From the NCBI RefSeq assembly GCF_030063195.1, contig NZ_JASISS010000003.1:1-64000 (forward strand): a stretch of 64,000 nucleotides of DNA. The letters run 5' to 3'. Both the position numbers and the translations under genes were made by a program. The notes beneath the pieces were generated by a model. The model had not been told where the DNA came from. It saw only the letters and a program-made list of their open reading frames with translations, and searched no databases. This DNA comes from Cryobacterium sp. PH31-AA6 (lineage in GTDB: Bacteria; Actinomycetota; Actinomycetes; Actinomycetales; Microbacteriaceae). Shown here in pieces: positions 32,435 to 41,268 of this stretch (position 1 is its first letter; every line of letters starts with the position of its first letter).

Positions 32435-33802
32435 ATGGCACCCCGCACCGGAAACCTGTCGTTGGAAGACTTGGCCGCGCTCATCGGGGTGGGTGAGATC
32501 GATACGGTCATCGTCGCATTCACTGACATGCAGGGCCGCCTGGTCGGCAAACGGGTCTCCGCCCGGCTCTTCCTCGAGGATGTCGCCAAGCACGGCGCCG
32601 AGTGCTGCAACTACCTGCTTGCCGTCGACGTCGAAATGAACACGGTAGACGGCTATGCCATGTCGAGCTGGTCCCACGGCTACGGCGATATGGCGATGAT
32701 CCCCGACCTCGACACCCTGCGTCGCGCGCCCTGGCTGCCGGGGACCGCCCTCGTCACCGCCGACCTGCACTGGCTCGACGATTCCCCGGTCGTCGCCTCA
32801 CCACGCCAGATCCTCAAGGCCCAGCTCGCCAGGCTGGCCGAACGCGGCCTGGTGCCGTTCGTCGGCACCGAACTGGAGTTCATGGTTTTCGACGACGACT
32901 ACCGGGCGGCGTGGAAGAAGGGCTACCACGACCTGACCCCCGCGACCGACTACAACATCGACTACGCCCTGCTCGCCTCCACCCGGATGGAACCGCTCCT
33001 GCGGGACATCCGCAACTCCATGGACGGTGCCGGAATGTACTGCGAGGGCGTCAAGGGAGAGTGCAACCTCGGCCAACAGGAGATTGCGTTCCGATACGCC
33101 ACGGCCCTGGAGACCTGCGACAACCACTCGATTTATAAGAACGGCGCCAAGGAGATCGCCGGCGCCCACGGCAAGAGCCTGACCTTCATGGCGAAGTTCA
33201 ACGAGCGGGAGGGCAACAGCTGCCACATCCACATCAGCCTGCGCAGCACCGACGGGGACGCCGTCTTCGCCGACTCCGCCGACTCCTCCGGGATGTCGAA
33301 GATGTTCCGTCATTTCATCGCCGGACAGCTGGCCGTGATGCGGGAGCTGACCCTGTTCTCCGCCCCCAACATCAACTCGTACAAACGCTACGTCGAGGGC
33401 AGTTTCGCGCCGACCGCGATCGCGTGGGGCTTCGACAACCGCACCTGCGCCCTGCGCGTGGTGGGCCGCGGACTCGGCATGCGGGTGGAGAACCGGGTGC
33501 CCGGCGGCGACGTCAACCAGTACCTCGCCGTCAGCGCCCTGATCGCGGCCGGCCTGTACGGCATCGAGAACGAGCTGGAACTCGAGGACGCTTTCGTCGG
33601 CAACGCCTACGGCAGCGACGCGGTGCGGGTGCCGGCGTCTCTCCGCGAGGCCACCGCCCTGTTCGCGCAATCCGTCGTGGCGAGGGAGGCGTTCGGCGAC
33701 GACGTCGTCGATCATTACCTCAACAACGCCAGGATCGAGCTGTCGGCGTACGACGCCGCAGTGACGGACTGGGAGCGGGTGCGCGGCTTTGAGCGTCTCT
33801 GA
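32435..33802 (+). CDS. Glutamine-synthetase-like gamma-glutamyl-amide ligase (GlnA4/PuuA type)
   Basis: 455-residue member of the glutamine synthetase superfamily but not the ammonium-assimilating GlnA. ATP-grasp-like GS core motifs are present: ELEFMVFDD, CEGVKGECNLGQQEI, NSCHIHISL and ENRVPGGDVNQYLAVSALIAAGLYGI; no adenylylation-site Tyr motif is seen. Context argues for ligation of glutamate to an amine such as ethanolamine or a polyamine, as shown for Streptomyces GlnA4 and GlnA3 and E. coli PuuA. First gene of a plus-strand operon; GAGGAG 7 bases before ATG 32435. It overlaps the next gene by 14 bases. Confidence 0.88.
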   Translation: MAPRTGNLSLEDLAALIGVGEIDTVIVAFTDMQGRLVGKRVSARLFLEDVAKHGAECCNYLLAVDVEMNTVDGYAMSSWSHGYGDMAMIPDLDTLRRAPWLPGTALVTADLHWLDDSPVVASPRQILKAQLARLAERGLVPFVGTELEFMVFDDDYRAAWKKGYHDLTPATDYNIDYALLASTRMEPLLRDIRNSMDGAGMYCEGVKGECNLGQQEIAFRYATALETCDNHSIYKNGAKEIAGAHGKSLTFMAKFNEREGNSCHIHISLRSTDGDAVFADSADSSGMSKMFRHFIAGQLAVMRELTLFSAPNINSYKRYVEGSFAPTAIAWGFDNRTCALRVVGRGLGMRVENRVPGGDVNQYLAVSALIAAGLYGIENELELEDAFVGNAYGSDAVRVPASLREATALFAQSVVAREAFGDDVVDHYLNNARIELSAYDAAVTDWERVRGFERL

Positions 33803-34574
33803 CCGGCATCCGTCCCATCCCATCATCGGTCTGACCACCTATCTCGAACAGTCCAGCACCGGCGTCTGGGATGTGCCGGCCGCCTTCCTGCCCCGGGTCT
33901 ACTTCGACTCGGTGATCAGGGCCGGCGGCATCGCCGTGCTGCTGCCGCCCCAACCTGCCGACCCTGACACGGTCGCCCGGGTGCTCGACACCCTCGACGG
34001 CCTGATCGTCACGGGCGGTAAGGACGTCGACCCTGCCCGCTACGGGCAGGCGGCCCACCCGGCCACCGACGAGCCCCGGCCGGACCGGGACGCGTGGGAG
34101 GACGAACTGCTTCGCCAGGCGATCGACCGGGGGCTGCCGTTCCTCGGCATCTGCCGGGGTGCCCAGCTGCTGAACGTCGCGCTCGGGGGAACCCTGCACC
34201 AACATCTGCCTGACCTTGTCGGCCACGGCAGCTACCAGGCCGGAGGCGGCGTGTTCAATGTCGTCGACGTGCGGGTCGAGCCCGAGTCGCGCCTGCACGG
34301 CCTGTTCGATGCCCTCGCCGGCCCGCACAGCGTGCCCGTCTACCACCACCAGTCGATCGACACCCTCGGCACCGGGCTCGTCGTGACCGCTCGCACCGAC
34401 GACGGGGTGATCCAGGCCGTCGAACTCCCGGCCGTTCCCTTCGGGGTCGCCGTGCAATGGCACCCGGAACAGGTGGCCGAGGATCTGCGCCTGTTCGCTG
34501 GTCTCGTGCGTGCGGCCGACCGGTACCGCGACGACCGAAATCGCCCCAGCCACGAACGAAGGGAACTCTCGTGA
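33789..34574 (+). CDS. Class I glutamine amidotransferase-like gamma-glutamyl hydrolase (PuuD type)
   Basis: 261-residue C26-type peptidase. Catalytic triad: Cys122 in LGICRGAQLLNV, His225 and Glu227 in QWHPEQ. The N-terminus PIIGLTTYLEQ and IVTGGKDVDPARYGQ match gamma-glutamyl-gamma-aminobutyrate hydrolases. It would release glutamate from the oxidised gamma-glutamyl intermediate, closing the cycle begun by the ligase. The only fitting start is TTG 33789, which lies 14 bases inside the ligase gene; GGGAG is about 12 bases upstream. Ends in a 4-base GTGA overlap with the aldehyde dehydrogenase. Confidence 0.88.
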   Translation: MSVSDRHPSHPIIGLTTYLEQSSTGVWDVPAAFLPRVYFDSVIRAGGIAVLLPPQPADPDTVARVLDTLDGLIVTGGKDVDPARYGQAAHPATDEPRPDRDAWEDELLRQAIDRGLPFLGICRGAQLLNVALGGTLHQHLPDLVGHGSYQAGGGVFNVVDVRVEPESRLHGLFDALAGPHSVPVYHHQSIDTLGTGLVVTARTDDGVIQAVELPAVPFGVAVQWHPEQVAEDLRLFAGLVRAADRYRDDRNRPSHERRELS

Positions 34575-35932
34575 GCAGCTACACCGTGATCAACCCGGCC
34601 GACGAGACCGAGGTGGCCGTGGTGGCTCACCTCGACCTGGCCGCCACCGACGAGGCGGTCGCCCGCGCCGGTGACGCGCAGAGGCTGTGGGCACCCGTCG
34701 CCCCGGCCGACAAGGCCGCCATCCTGCGCCGGTTCGCGGAGGCGGTGGACGGGGATCGGGAGAACCTGGCCCGGATCGAGGTGGCCAACTCCGGGCATCC
34801 GATCGGCCAGGCCCTCTGGGAGGCCGGCCACGTGCGGGACGTGCTCTCCTATTACTCCGCCGCACCCGAGCGGATGTTCGGCCGGCAGATCCCGGTGGCC
34901 GGCGGTCTCGATGTGACGTTCAACGAGCCGCTCGGTGTGGTCGGAATCATCACGCCGTGGAATTTCCCGATGACGATCGCCGCCTGGGGGTTCGCCCCGG
35001 CCCTCGCGGCCGGCAATGCGGTGCTCCTCAAGCCGGCCGAGTGGACGCCGCTGTCCAGCATCCGGCTGGGCGAGCTGGCCGTGGAGTCCGGGCTGCCGGA
35101 GGGACTCTTCCAGGTGCTTCCCGGGCGAGGGTCGGTGATCGGCGAACGCTTCGTCACCCACCCGGCCGTGCGCAAGGTCGTCTTCACCGGGTCGACCGCG
35201 GTCGGGAAGCGGATCATGGCCGGCTGCGCCGACCAGGTCAAACGGGTCACCCTCGAACTCGGCGGCAAGAGCGCCAACATCGTCTTCGCCGACTCCGACC
35301 TGGAGAAGGCCGCGGCGACCGCGCCGTACGGGGTGTTCGAGAACGCCGGCCAGGACTGCTGCGCGCGCAGCCGCATCCTGGTCCAGAAGAGCGTGTACGA
35401 CCGGTTCATGGAGCTGCTCGAGCCGGCGGTAGCCGGGGTGAAGGTCGGCGATCCCACCGATCCGGCCACCGAGATGGGTCCGCTCGTGTCGGCCGGCCAC
35501 CTTGCCGCCGTGGCCGCGTTCGTGCCGGACGGCTCCCCGGTCGCCTTCCGCGGTTCGGTTCCGGACGGGCCGGGATTCTGGTTCCCTCCGACCGTGCTCA
35601 CCCCGGCCTCGCCCAGCGACCGTACGGTCACGGAAGAGATCTTCGGCCCGGTCGTCACTGTGCTCCCATTCGAGGACGAGGCCGACGCCGTGCGCCTGGC
35701 CAACGACAGCGAATACGGTCTGTCCGGATCGATCTGGACCAGGGACGTCGGCCGGGCGATCCGGGTTGCCCGGGCGGTTGAATCCGGCAACCTCTCGGTC
35801 AACTCGCACTCCTCGGTGCGCTATTCGACCCCGTTCGGCGGGTTCAAGCAGTCCGGCCTCGGCCGCGAACTGGGACCGGACGCCCCGCTCAATTTCACCG
35901 AAACCAAGAACGTTTTCATCGCCGTCGACTGA
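34571..35932 (+). CDS. NAD(P)-dependent aldehyde dehydrogenase
   Basis: 453-residue ALDH-superfamily enzyme. PWNFPMTIAAW (Asn131), FTGSTAVGKRIM in the cofactor site, general base Glu229 in LELGGKSA, and the nucleophile Cys263 in NAGQDCCARS are all intact; EIFGPVVTVLPF completes the signature. In this operon it should oxidise the gamma-glutamyl aldehyde formed from the gamma-glutamylated amine or alcohol. GTG 34571 overlaps the previous stop; upstream frame to 34457 is only overlap. Confidence 0.9.
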   Translation: MSSYTVINPADETEVAVVAHLDLAATDEAVARAGDAQRLWAPVAPADKAAILRRFAEAVDGDRENLARIEVANSGHPIGQALWEAGHVRDVLSYYSAAPERMFGRQIPVAGGLDVTFNEPLGVVGIITPWNFPMTIAAWGFAPALAAGNAVLLKPAEWTPLSSIRLGELAVESGLPEGLFQVLPGRGSVIGERFVTHPAVRKVVFTGSTAVGKRIMAGCADQVKRVTLELGGKSANIVFADSDLEKAAATAPYGVFENAGQDCCARSRILVQKSVYDRFMELLEPAVAGVKVGDPTDPATEMGPLVSAGHLAAVAAFVPDGSPVAFRGSVPDGPGFWFPPTVLTPASPSDRTVTEEIFGPVVTVLPFEDEADAVRLANDSEYGLSGSIWTRDVGRAIRVARAVESGNLSVNSHSSVRYSTPFGGFKQSGLGRELGPDAPLNFTETKNVFIAVD

Positions 35933-35998
35933 GTCCCGCCCGCCGAGCGTCACGGCCGCAGTCGCAGTCCCCGTCACCATTCATTGAAGGAGCAAGCC

Positions 35999-36790
35999 AT
36001 GAGCAGCATCACCCCCATCGACCTCACCCAGCGTCTCGCCGGCAAGGTCGCCGTCGTCACCGGCGGCGCCAGCGGCATCGGTCTGGCCACCGCTCGGCGA
36101 TTCGCCGCGGAGGGTGCCACCGTGGTGATCGGCGATCTCGACGAGACGGCGGGGCTCGAGGCCGCCGACCTCGTCGACGGCCTGTTCGTGCGAGTTGACG
36201 TGACCAACGAGGACGAGGTCAACGCACTCTTCGACACCGCCTACCTCACCTACGGGTCCGTCGACGTGGCCTTCAACAATGCCGGGATCTCCCCGCCAGA
36301 CGACGACTCGATCGAGACGACCGAGCTGCCGGCCTGGCAGAAGGTGCAGGACGTCAACCTCAAGTCGGTCTATCTCTGCTGCCGGGCCGCGCTGCGCCAC
36401 ATGGTGAAGCAGGGCAGCGGTTCGATCATCAACACGGCGTCGTTCGTGGCCGTGCTCGGGTCAGCGACCAGCCAGATCTCCTACACCGCGTCGAAGGGCG
36501 GGGTGCTCGCGATGAGCCGCGAACTCGGCGTGCAATTCGCCCGCCAGGGGATCCGGGTGAACGCACTCTGCCCTGGACCGGTGAACACCCCGCTGCTGCA
36601 GGAGCTGTTCGCGAAGGACCCGGAGCGGGCCGCCCGGCGCCTCGTGCACATCCCGGTCGGGCGGTTCGCGGAGCCGGAGGAGCTTGCGGCTGCCGTCGCG
36701 TTCCTCGCGAGCGACGACTCATCGTTCATCACCGGCTCCACCTTCCTGGTCGACGGCGGCATCAGCTCGGCCTATGTGACTCCGGTCTAG
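35999..36790 (+). CDS. SDR-family dehydrogenase of the amine-utilisation operon
   Basis: 263-residue short-chain dehydrogenase. TGGASGIGLATARRFAAEGA cofactor loop with Asp after beta-2 (VIGDLDE, NAD preference), NNAGISPP, TASFVA in the Ser position and YTASKGGVLAM with Tyr-Lys; ends with VDGGISSAYVTPV. If the substrate is gamma-glutamylethanolamide, this alcohol dehydrogenase would oxidise its hydroxyl to the aldehyde taken by the neighbouring ALDH, a step a polyamine route would not need; this is inference. ATG 35999 has AAGGAG 7 bases upstream. Confidence 0.85.
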   Translation: MSSITPIDLTQRLAGKVAVVTGGASGIGLATARRFAAEGATVVIGDLDETAGLEAADLVDGLFVRVDVTNEDEVNALFDTAYLTYGSVDVAFNNAGISPPDDDSIETTELPAWQKVQDVNLKSVYLCCRAALRHMVKQGSGSIINTASFVAVLGSATSQISYTASKGGVLAMSRELGVQFARQGIRVNALCPGPVNTPLLQELFAKDPERAARRLVHIPVGRFAEPEELAAAVAFLASDDSSFITGSTFLVDGGISSAYVTPV

Positions 36791-36812
36791 GCCGGAACGT
36801 GGTGGACTGGAA

Positions 36813-36827
36813 CCCCGGCGACCGGGG
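36813..36827 (+). terminator. Small hairpin between the SDR and the regulator gene
   Basis: CCCCGG-CGA-CCGGGG, 6-bp stem, 22 bases past the SDR stop. May reduce read-through into the regulator gene; weak. Confidence 0.35.
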
Positions 36828-36866
36828 AACCGGTACGGCAACCCAGTAAGACAGCAGGGACAAGAC

Positions 36867-37613
36867 ATGATCGACGATCAGCCAGGCCTGAACAGCGGGC
36901 TGCTGCTGCGCCCCGTGCACAGCGGCAACGCGTTCGAGGAGACCGTGCAACGGCTGCTGCAGACCGTGCGGCTGGGCCTGATCGCGCCGGGTGAGCGCCT
37001 GCCGGCCGAGCGGGAACTCTCCACCATGCTGGCGGTGAGCCGGGACACCCTCCGGGACGCGATCGCTTCCCTCGCCGAGGCCGGCTACCTCGTCTCCCGG
37101 CGGGGCCGCTATGGCGGCACCTTCGTCAACGATGCGCTGCCGCTGCAAACGCCGGGGGTGGACGCCGGCGGCGAGCTGGTCGTGCGACGCAACATCGGCA
37201 CCGCGGAGATCGACGACGCACTGGCGCTGAGGGAGATCCTCGAGGTCGGTGCCGCCAGGCACGCGGCCGACCGCGCCCTGTCGCCCGGAGAACGCGAGGT
37301 GCTCTGGAGAAGTCTCAGCGACTCGATCGGAGCGACCGGGGAGGACTATCGCCGGCTGGACTCCCGGCTGCACCTGACCATCGGCGAGCTGTCAGGGTCG
37401 CCGTCGCTGGTGCCGTTGTTGGCCGAGGTACGGATGCGGGTGAACGAGTTGCTGGACCACATCCCGTCGCTCGGACCGAACATCGCCCACTCGGATATCC
37501 AGCACGAGCAAATCGTGACCGCCATCCTGACCGGCCGGGCGGACGCGGCAGCGCAGGCGATGACCGAGCACCTGGCCGGGACGGCCCTGCTCCTGCGCGG
37601 CTTCCTGGAGTGA
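36867..37613 (+). CDS. FCD-domain GntR-family transcriptional regulator
   Basis: 248-residue FadR-type regulator. N-terminal winged helix (about 22-90): RLLQTVRLGLIAPGERLPAERELSTMLAVSRDTLRDAIASLAEAGYLVSRRGRYGGTFV. C-terminal all-helical FCD ligand domain (about 115-245) with metal-site-type residues in RLDSRLHLTIGELSGSP and HEQIVTAI. It closes the amine operon and most likely represses both the operon and the divergent permease through the palindromes at 32308-32409, released by an amine or carboxylate effector. AGGGA lies 8 bases before ATG. Confidence 0.88.
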   Translation: MIDDQPGLNSGLLLRPVHSGNAFEETVQRLLQTVRLGLIAPGERLPAERELSTMLAVSRDTLRDAIASLAEAGYLVSRRGRYGGTFVNDALPLQTPGVDAGGELVVRRNIGTAEIDDALALREILEVGAARHAADRALSPGEREVLWRSLSDSIGATGEDYRRLDSRLHLTIGELSGSPSLVPLLAEVRMRVNELLDHIPSLGPNIAHSDIQHEQIVTAILTGRADAAAQAMTEHLAGTALLLRGFLE

Positions 37614-37653
37614 CCCGGTGGCCGGCCGCCGAACTGCCGGCCGGGGCCAGCAC

Positions 37654-38025
<372 letters not shown>

Positions 38026-38065
38026 TCACCCTACGGTCGCCCCGGAACGCCCGACATGGGGTTAG

Positions 38066-38085
38066 CCCCCGAACCGTCTCGGGGG
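38066..38085 (-). terminator. Hairpin after the NCS2 purine permease
   Basis: CCCCCGA / TCGGGGG 7-bp stem with a 6-base loop, 11 bases past the permease stop. No T-tract. Confidence 0.5.
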
Positions 38086-38095
38086 TTCCCGGCGA

Positions 38096-39523
38096 TCAGC
38101 CGAGCAGCGCCTGGATCGGGCCGCGCACGAAGTAGATCAGGAAGCCGGCGGCCACGACCCAGAGCAACGGGCTGATTTCCTTGCCCTTGCCGGAGAACGA
38201 GCGCACCAGCACCCAGCTCACGAAGCCCGCGCCGATGCCGTTGGCGATCGAGTAGGTCAGCGGCATCACGATGATCGTGAGGAACACCGGGAGCACGATC
38301 GAGAACTCGGCGAAGTCGATGAAGCGAATCTGCGACACCATCATCGCGCCGACGATCACGAGGGCGGCCGCGGCCACCTCGAGCGGAACGATCTGGGTGA
38401 GCGGCGTGAAGAACATCGCGGCCAGGAAGAGCAGACCGGTGACCACGTTCGCCAGGCCGGTGCGGGCTCCCTCGCCGATGCCGGCCCCCGATTCGATGAA
38501 CACGGTGTTCGACGAGCCGGATGTCGCCCCGCCGACGACGGCGCCGACGCCCTCGACGATCAGCGCGGACTTGAGCCGGGGGAAGTTACCCTTCTCATCG
38601 GCGAGCCCTGCCTCGTTGGCGAGCCCGGTCATGGTGCCCATCGCGTCGAAGAAGTTCGTGAAGACGAGGGTGAAGACGAGCATCATCGCGGCGAGTACGC
38701 CGATCCGGTCGAAGGCGCCGAAGCTGACCTGGCCGATCAGGCTGAGGTCGGGCAGGGCGACGACGGTGGTCGGCACGACGGGCGCGTTGAGGTTCCAGCC
38801 GTCGGGGTTCTGGCCGAGGGACGGTCCCACCTTGAAGATCGCCTCGAGGATGACGGCGATGATCGTGGTGCCGACGATGCCGATCAGCAGCGCGGCCTTG
38901 ACCTTGCGGGCGACCAGGATGCCGAGGATGATCAGGCCGATCACGAAGACGGTCGTCGGCAGGCTGACGATGGAGCCCTCGTCGCCGAGCTGCACGGGCG
39001 GGGACGCCGTTCCGCTGGCTCGCACGAAGCCGGAATCGACCAGGCCGATGAACGCGATGAACAGGCCGATGCCCACGGTGATCGCGATCTTGAGCTGGCG
39101 CGGGACCGCGTTGAAGATCAGTTCCCGCATCCCGGTGGAGGCGAGCAACACGATGATGAGCCCGTTGATCAGCACGAGGCCCATCGCCTCAGGCCAGGTG
39201 ACCTGGCCGACGACGCTGACCGCGAGGAACGAGTTGATGCCGAGGCCGGCGGCGAAACCGAACGGCAGCCGGGCGACAACGCCGAACAGGATCGTCATGA
39301 CCCCGGCGGTGAGGGCCGTGACGGCCGCGACCTGCGCGTTGGGCAGCCAGCCGCCGACGACGTCGACCGACGCCTGATCGGCGCTGAAGCCGCCGAGGAT
39401 GAGCGGGTTCAGGATGACGATGTACGCCATCGTCACGAAGGTGACGAGTCCGCCGCGGACCTCCCGGCCCATGGTGGAACCGCGTCCCGTGATCTCGAAG
39501 TAGCGGTCCAACCTGGCCTTCAC
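38096..39523 (-). CDS. NCS2 purine permease (AzgA/adenine-guanine-hypoxanthine type)
   Basis: 475-residue (from GTG 39523) inner-membrane importer. The AzgA subgroup is shown by LDRYFEITGRGSTMGREVRGGLVTFVTMAYIVILNPLIL, LPFGFAAGLGINSFLA, the FTNFFDAMGTMTGLANEAGL segment, and SGSSNTVFIESGAGIGEGARTGLANVVTG. It moves adenine, guanine or hypoxanthine with protons. GTG 39523 has no ribosome-binding site. An in-frame ATT at 39574, 17 codons upstream, has AGGAG 6 bases before it and would give ISATETHTSTEPTPQPG as the N-terminus; see findings. Confidence 0.92.
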   Translation of the reverse strand: MKARLDRYFEITGRGSTMGREVRGGLVTFVTMAYIVILNPLILGGFSADQASVDVVGGWLPNAQVAAVTALTAGVMTILFGVVARLPFGFAAGLGINSFLAVSVVGQVTWPEAMGLVLINGLIIVLLASTGMRELIFNAVPRQLKIAITVGIGLFIAFIGLVDSGFVRASGTASPPVQLGDEGSIVSLPTTVFVIGLIILGILVARKVKAALLIGIVGTTIIAVILEAIFKVGPSLGQNPDGWNLNAPVVPTTVVALPDLSLIGQVSFGAFDRIGVLAAMMLVFTLVFTNFFDAMGTMTGLANEAGLADEKGNFPRLKSALIVEGVGAVVGGATSGSSNTVFIESGAGIGEGARTGLANVVTGLLFLAAMFFTPLTQIVPLEVAAAALVIVGAMMVSQIRFIDFAEFSIVLPVFLTIIVMPLTYSIANGIGAGFVSWVLVRSFSGKGKEISPLLWVVAAGFLIYFVRGPIQALLG

Positions 39524-39662
39524 GCCCGGCTGGGGGGTGGGCTCGGTTGATGTGTGGGTCTCTGTTGCAGAAATGGTGTGCTCCTGGTGTCCGACTCAGC
39601 GTATTTTCAGTTCCCTAGTTTACGGCCTTCGGGAGCACGCGCCTGACGTGCCCGGAGCGGGA

Positions 39663-41210
39663 TCAGACGTGGGGAACGAACTTGCCCCAGGCGACCCTGC
39701 GGTCGCCGAGCGGGTCCGACTCGACCCGGTCGACGGCGTCAATGATGAGCGTGCGGCGGTGGGCCTCCTCGTACGGCGGCCAGGCCGCATCCGGTTCCCC
39801 GGTCGTGGCGAAGGCGAGCCACCAGCACTGCATCCTCGCCCCGATGGCCGCGAATTCCCGGCGGCCGCCGAGCACGGTCATCGAACGGCCGAACCAGCCG
39901 TCGAGCCGGTCGAACAGCGGGAAGAGTTCGAGACCGTGGGTGGCGTCCAGGCCGAGCAGGCGCACCAGGCGGGGCGCGGCGTCGAAGCGGTAGAAGTGCA
40001 CCGGAGCGTATCGGGAATGCCGTTCCCCGACCTTGACGCTGGGGTACCAGAAGGAGAAGTCACCGCCGAAGTCGAGCGCCGGCCGCAGCGCCGGGATGCC
40101 CGGATACTGGGCCTTGAGCCGGCGGCGGGCCTTCTTCTTGGTGTTGACGAAGATCGCGCTGATCCGCTTCGGTGTGGTCGCGAGGATGTCGATCCGGCCG
40201 CTGAACAGCGACCCCTCCCGCGCGTTCGTGCCGATGATCAGCGGAATCCGGTGGGCCCGACCGTCGCGGAACGCGTCGAGCGGCCGCTCGGGCAGGAACT
40301 CCCCGTCGATCACCGGCGAGAGCGGGATGGTTCCGGGGTATCGGTCGGGAGCGCGGAGGGTGAGGGTGGTGGTCGCGGCGGCGAGCACGTCGGGGGTGAC
40401 ACCGCGGAGCAGGTCCGCCGGGTCGACATCGGTCCGGCCGGTGGCGCGGCGGAGGATGTCGACGAAGTCGCGGGCCCACTCCTGCGCCTGCCCAGGCAGG
40501 TAGACGGCGTTCGGCGGGGCGCTCTGCGCGATTGCACGCTGGAACAGCCCGGCGGCACTCGGCACGGTCATCAGGGTCGTCACGGCGTTGCCGCCGGCCG
40601 ACTCGCCGAACAGGGTGACCCTGGCCGGATCGCCGCCGAAGTGACGGATGTTGTCTCGCACCCACCGCAGGGCGGCGACCTGGTCGCGCAGGCCGAGATT
40701 GCTCTCGAACGAGTGCTCACCGCTGCCGTATCGACTGAAGTCGAGGTAGCCCAGCGCACCCAGGCGGTAGTTGAGGCTGACGTAGAGCACCCCACCGCGG
40801 CGCACGAGCCCCTCCCCCTGCCGGGGCACCTCCCGGGAGGAACCGACGCTGTACGCGCCGCCGTGGATGAACACCATCACCGGGCGGAGCGAGTCGGGGT
40901 CGACGGGGGCGTCCGGTGCGATCACGTTGAGATTGAGGCAGTCCTCGCCCTGCGGAATCTTCGGGTGCGCCCCGATGAATTGGCCCCGGTGGCTTTGCGG
41001 CGCAACCGGCCCCCACTGCCGCGCGTCGCGTACGCCTGGCCAGGCCTCGGCCGGGCGGGGCGCCCGAAAACGGAGGGGGCCGACCGGCGCGGCCGCGTAG
41101 GGGATCCCTCGCCACGCTCGCACACCACGCTCCCGGATTCCCCGCAGCGTGCCGGTCGGAATGGTCACGTCGAGGGTGTCTTCACGGGTCGCCTGCACGG
41201 GTCGGGTCAC
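39663..41210 (-). CDS. Type-B carboxylesterase
   Basis: 515-residue serine esterase of the para-nitrobenzyl-esterase/acetylcholinesterase fold. EDCLNLNVIAPD, VMVFIHGGAYSVGSS (oxyanion hole), VTLFGESAGGNAVTTL with the nucleophile Ser, and a late Glu/His pair (the His probably in THGLELFPLF). No signal peptide, so cytoplasmic. GTG 41210 has TAGGAT 6 bases upstream; the uracil permease is divergent 58 bases away. Confidence 0.88.
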   Translation of the reverse strand: MTRPVQATREDTLDVTIPTGTLRGIRERGVRAWRGIPYAAAPVGPLRFRAPRPAEAWPGVRDARQWGPVAPQSHRGQFIGAHPKIPQGEDCLNLNVIAPDAPVDPDSLRPVMVFIHGGAYSVGSSREVPRQGEGLVRRGGVLYVSLNYRLGALGYLDFSRYGSGEHSFESNLGLRDQVAALRWVRDNIRHFGGDPARVTLFGESAGGNAVTTLMTVPSAAGLFQRAIAQSAPPNAVYLPGQAQEWARDFVDILRRATGRTDVDPADLLRGVTPDVLAAATTTLTLRAPDRYPGTIPLSPVIDGEFLPERPLDAFRDGRAHRIPLIIGTNAREGSLFSGRIDILATTPKRISAIFVNTKKKARRRLKAQYPGIPALRPALDFGGDFSFWYPSVKVGERHSRYAPVHFYRFDAAPRLVRLLGLDATHGLELFPLFDRLDGWFGRSMTVLGGRREFAAIGARMQCWWLAFATTGEPDAAWPPYEEAHRRTLIIDAVDRVESDPLGDRRVAWGKFVPHV

Positions 41211-41222
41211 GGTCCGATCCTA
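41208..41222 (-). promoter_or_regulatory. Leaderless -10 element, carboxylesterase
   Basis: TAGGAT (41217-41222, minus), 6-base gap, GTG 41210. A plus-strand TACGAT at 41232-41237 may serve the divergent permease. Confidence 0.6.
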
Positions 41223-41268
41223 ATTCTTCACTACGATCGCAGAAGACGTAGACAGAAACGAGATAGAC

